A DNA stretch of 6,876 nt from positions 1 to 6,876 of the forward strand of contig WRCI01000090.1 of the NCBI GenBank assembly GCA_009784145.1. The letters are read 5' to 3'. The translations under genes and the position numbers were made by a program. The DNA comes from Methanobrevibacter sp. (GTDB taxonomy: Archaea; Methanobacteriota; Methanobacteria; Methanobacteriales; Methanobacteriaceae). The notes beneath the pieces were generated by a model, which saw nothing but the letters and a program-made list of their open reading frames with translations, did no database searches and was not told where the DNA came from. Positions 5,849 through 6,876 of the stretch are shown here, in pieces; within the stretch, counting starts at the first letter, position 1, and every line of letters begins with the position of its first letter.

Positions 5849-6676
5849 TTAATTGCCGCTATAAATAGCAAGCAAAATGTATACCACAAAAAATATAGTA
5901 ACTGCAAAATAGATAAATACTGAAGTTACAGCCATCACGATTATTTCTTTAGTGTTAAATTCTCTTCTAATAGGAAGTCCGTTTTCTTTTATTCTCCAAA
6001 ATTCATTAAAAGATTCTTGAACATTGATTAAAACCCACATCCCTACTACAGAAGGTCCTCCTAAAAAAATCATTATTAATGTATTTAAAATAGGAGAATA
6101 AGATTCTATACCTTCATCTTCAATATATACATTCATATCTCTTAAAAGTAAATAGAAGAAAATTATATTTACAATAGGAATTATTAGTAAAATAGTTCTT
6201 AAAATAGGATTAATATCTTTATTAAATTCATCTCTCAAATAACAACAATTTTTGTAATACCAGTAAAAGCCATATATTCCCAAAGTAAATATCATAAGTA
6301 AGAAAAGTCTTCTAATAGGAATAGCTTTAGAATATTCTTTAGAATGAAGAGAGTTGTTAGATTTATCTATTTTATTTTCAATTGTATCTTTTTTTACATC
6401 AATAGTTTGTCCATTAGTATCTTTTTCATCAACATTTTCTTTATTAATATCTTCTTTAGAACTATTTTCTTTATTAATATCTTCTTTAGAAGTATCTTCT
6501 AAGCTTATACTACTATCTTCTCCAATATTTTCATCTAAAACAGAATTATTATAGACATGATTTCGAGATAAAGAATTATCAGAAAGTTTATCTTTATAGT
6601 ATTCATGATTTTCTAAATCTTCAACATTTCCATCTATACTATAATCAAAATGTTTTATTTTTTCTTGAAATTCCAT
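5849..6676 (-). CDS. DUF4234-like membrane protein with acidic repeat N-terminus
   Basis: This 275-residue protein has unknown function. Residues 1-115 are hydrophilic and rich in Asp, Glu, Asn and Lys, probably disordered, and include a 10-residue tandem repeat (SKEDINKEN type, 62-81). Four hydrophobic segments follow, at about 123-142, 158-178, 197-218 and 245-272, so it should sit in the cytoplasmic membrane. The first segment carries TLGIYGFYWYYK, followed by a hydrophilic loop with LRDEFN; this resembles the start of DUF4234 domains, for which I know no established role. There is no signal peptide. The start is the ATG at 6676, with GGAGG five bases upstream. An in-frame TTG at 6688 would overlap the Shine-Dalgarno region and is rejected. 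The gene stands alone, with 304 bases after it and at least 200 gene-free bases before it. The family name is from pattern memory and is less certain than the topology. Confidence 0.75.
   Translation of the reverse strand: MEFQEKIKHFDYSIDGNVEDLENHEYYKDKLSDNSLSRNHVYNNSVLDENIGEDSSISLEDTSKEDINKENSSKEDINKENVDEKDTNGQTIDVKKDTIENKIDKSNNSLHSKEYSKAIPIRRLFLLMIFTLGIYGFYWYYKNCCYLRDEFNKDINPILRTILLIIPIVNIIFFYLLLRDMNVYIEDEGIESYSPILNTLIMIFLGGPSVVGMWVLINVQESFNEFWRIKENGLPIRREFNTKEIIVMAVTSVFIYFAVTIFFVVYILLAIYSGN
6434..6493 (-). repeat. 30-bp in-frame tandem repeat inside the membrane-protein gene
   Basis: Two adjacent 30-base units encode TSKEDINKEN and SSKEDINKEN. The period is a multiple of three, so copy number can change without breaking the gene. 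It enlarges the acidic cytoplasmic or extracellular tail. Confidence 0.85.
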
Positions 6677-6681
6677 TATAT

Positions 6682-6686
6682 CCTCC
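6682..6686 (-). promoter_or_regulatory. Shine-Dalgarno that fixes the membrane-protein start
   Basis: GGAGG on the minus strand lies five bases before ATG at 6676. Confidence 0.8.
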
Positions 6687-6727
6687 AAATCATTATTCTA
6701 TTATTTATATATGTAATTTAGATGTGT

Positions 6728-6750
6728 AACTTATATTTATAAATATTATA
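6728..6750 (-). promoter_or_regulatory. Candidate TATA box of the membrane-protein gene
   Basis: The minus strand contains ATATTTATAAATATAAG here. A TATA box centred near 6738 would give a start near 6712 and a leader of about 35 bases. A closer TATA-like stretch (6704-6713) would leave almost no leader. Confidence 0.3.
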
Positions 6751-6767
6751 GTATATATTATAGTATA
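6744..6767. repeat. 12-bp perfect tandem duplication
   Basis: TATTATAGTATA occurs twice head to tail (6744-6755 and 6756-6767), overlapping the upstream edge of the candidate promoter of the membrane-protein gene. Confidence 0.85.
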
Positions 6768-6771
6768 ATAT

Positions 6772-6876
6772 TAGCTATATAATTTATAAAATGATTTATA
6801 GCTATATAATTAACTATATAATTTATAAGTATAATTTATAATATAATTTATAAAATGATTTATAATATGATTTATA
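6772..6876. repeat. Interleaved AT-rich repeats at the window edge
   Basis: A 13-base TAGCTATATAATT occurs at 6772 and 6799. A 24-base segment at 6777-6800 recurs exactly at 6841-6864. The 12-mer TATAATTTATAA starts at 6778, 6817, 6830 and 6842. No gene is visible, and the repeats may continue beyond the window. Confidence 0.85.

Noticed and set aside
6354..6554. Plus-strand open frame of 66 codons, rich in Ser and Leu, opposite the membrane-protein gene
   Set aside because: Its composition is the antisense image of the Asp/Glu/Lys-rich repeat tail; it has no independent support.

Overview
The window looks like chromosomal DNA of a very AT-rich methanogenic archaeon of the Methanobacteriales, most likely a Methanobrevibacter-type genome. 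This placement is an inference from gene content, not from a marker gene. The window carries an archaeal KEOPS subunit (Cgi121), a methanogen-type (R)-citramalate synthase with the EAGSAITS sequence, and an archaeal tRNA(G10) dimethyltransferase. Intergenic DNA is almost pure A+T, start sites have Shine-Dalgarno sequences, and TTG is used as a start codon.

Layout: five genes, all on the minus strand, each separated from the next by about 300-350 bases. In transcription order from the right edge they are: a DUF4234-like membrane protein (5849-6676); trmG10 (4387-5544); cimA (2566-4080); an M28-family metallopeptidase (1036-2220); and the KEOPS subunit Cgi121 (145-687). With such gaps, and a candidate promoter or oligo-T terminator in most of them, each gene is probably its own transcription unit. 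Two starts were moved inward to the ATG placed correctly behind a Shine-Dalgarno sequence: trmG10 to 5544 and the membrane protein to 6676. cimA and cgi121 start with TTG.

Functionally this is mostly housekeeping: two tRNA-modification genes (t6A37 through KEOPS and m2,2G10 through TrmG10), one branched-chain amino-acid gene (isoleucine by the pyruvate/citramalate route), one cytoplasmic peptidase and one membrane protein of unknown role. I see no defence system, CRISPR array, intact mobile element, tRNA or rRNA, and no convincing novel multi-gene system.

The non-coding DNA is the more interesting part. (1) A shared 13-base element, TAGACAGTnnATT on the transcribed-sense strand, occurs upstream of cgi121, the peptidase gene and cimA, 48-78 bases before the start codon. 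(2) Most intergenic regions carry tandem duplications with different units (12, 13, 16, 19, 31 and 44 bp), some rich in T on the transcript strand and possibly acting as terminators. Similar expansions occur inside two genes: a 10-residue repeat in the membrane protein and an Asn/Asp/Ile-rich insert in TrmG10. (3) The gap at 688-1035 contains a stretch of about 110 bases with much higher G+C than the other gaps, which may be a small RNA or a decayed coding remnant.
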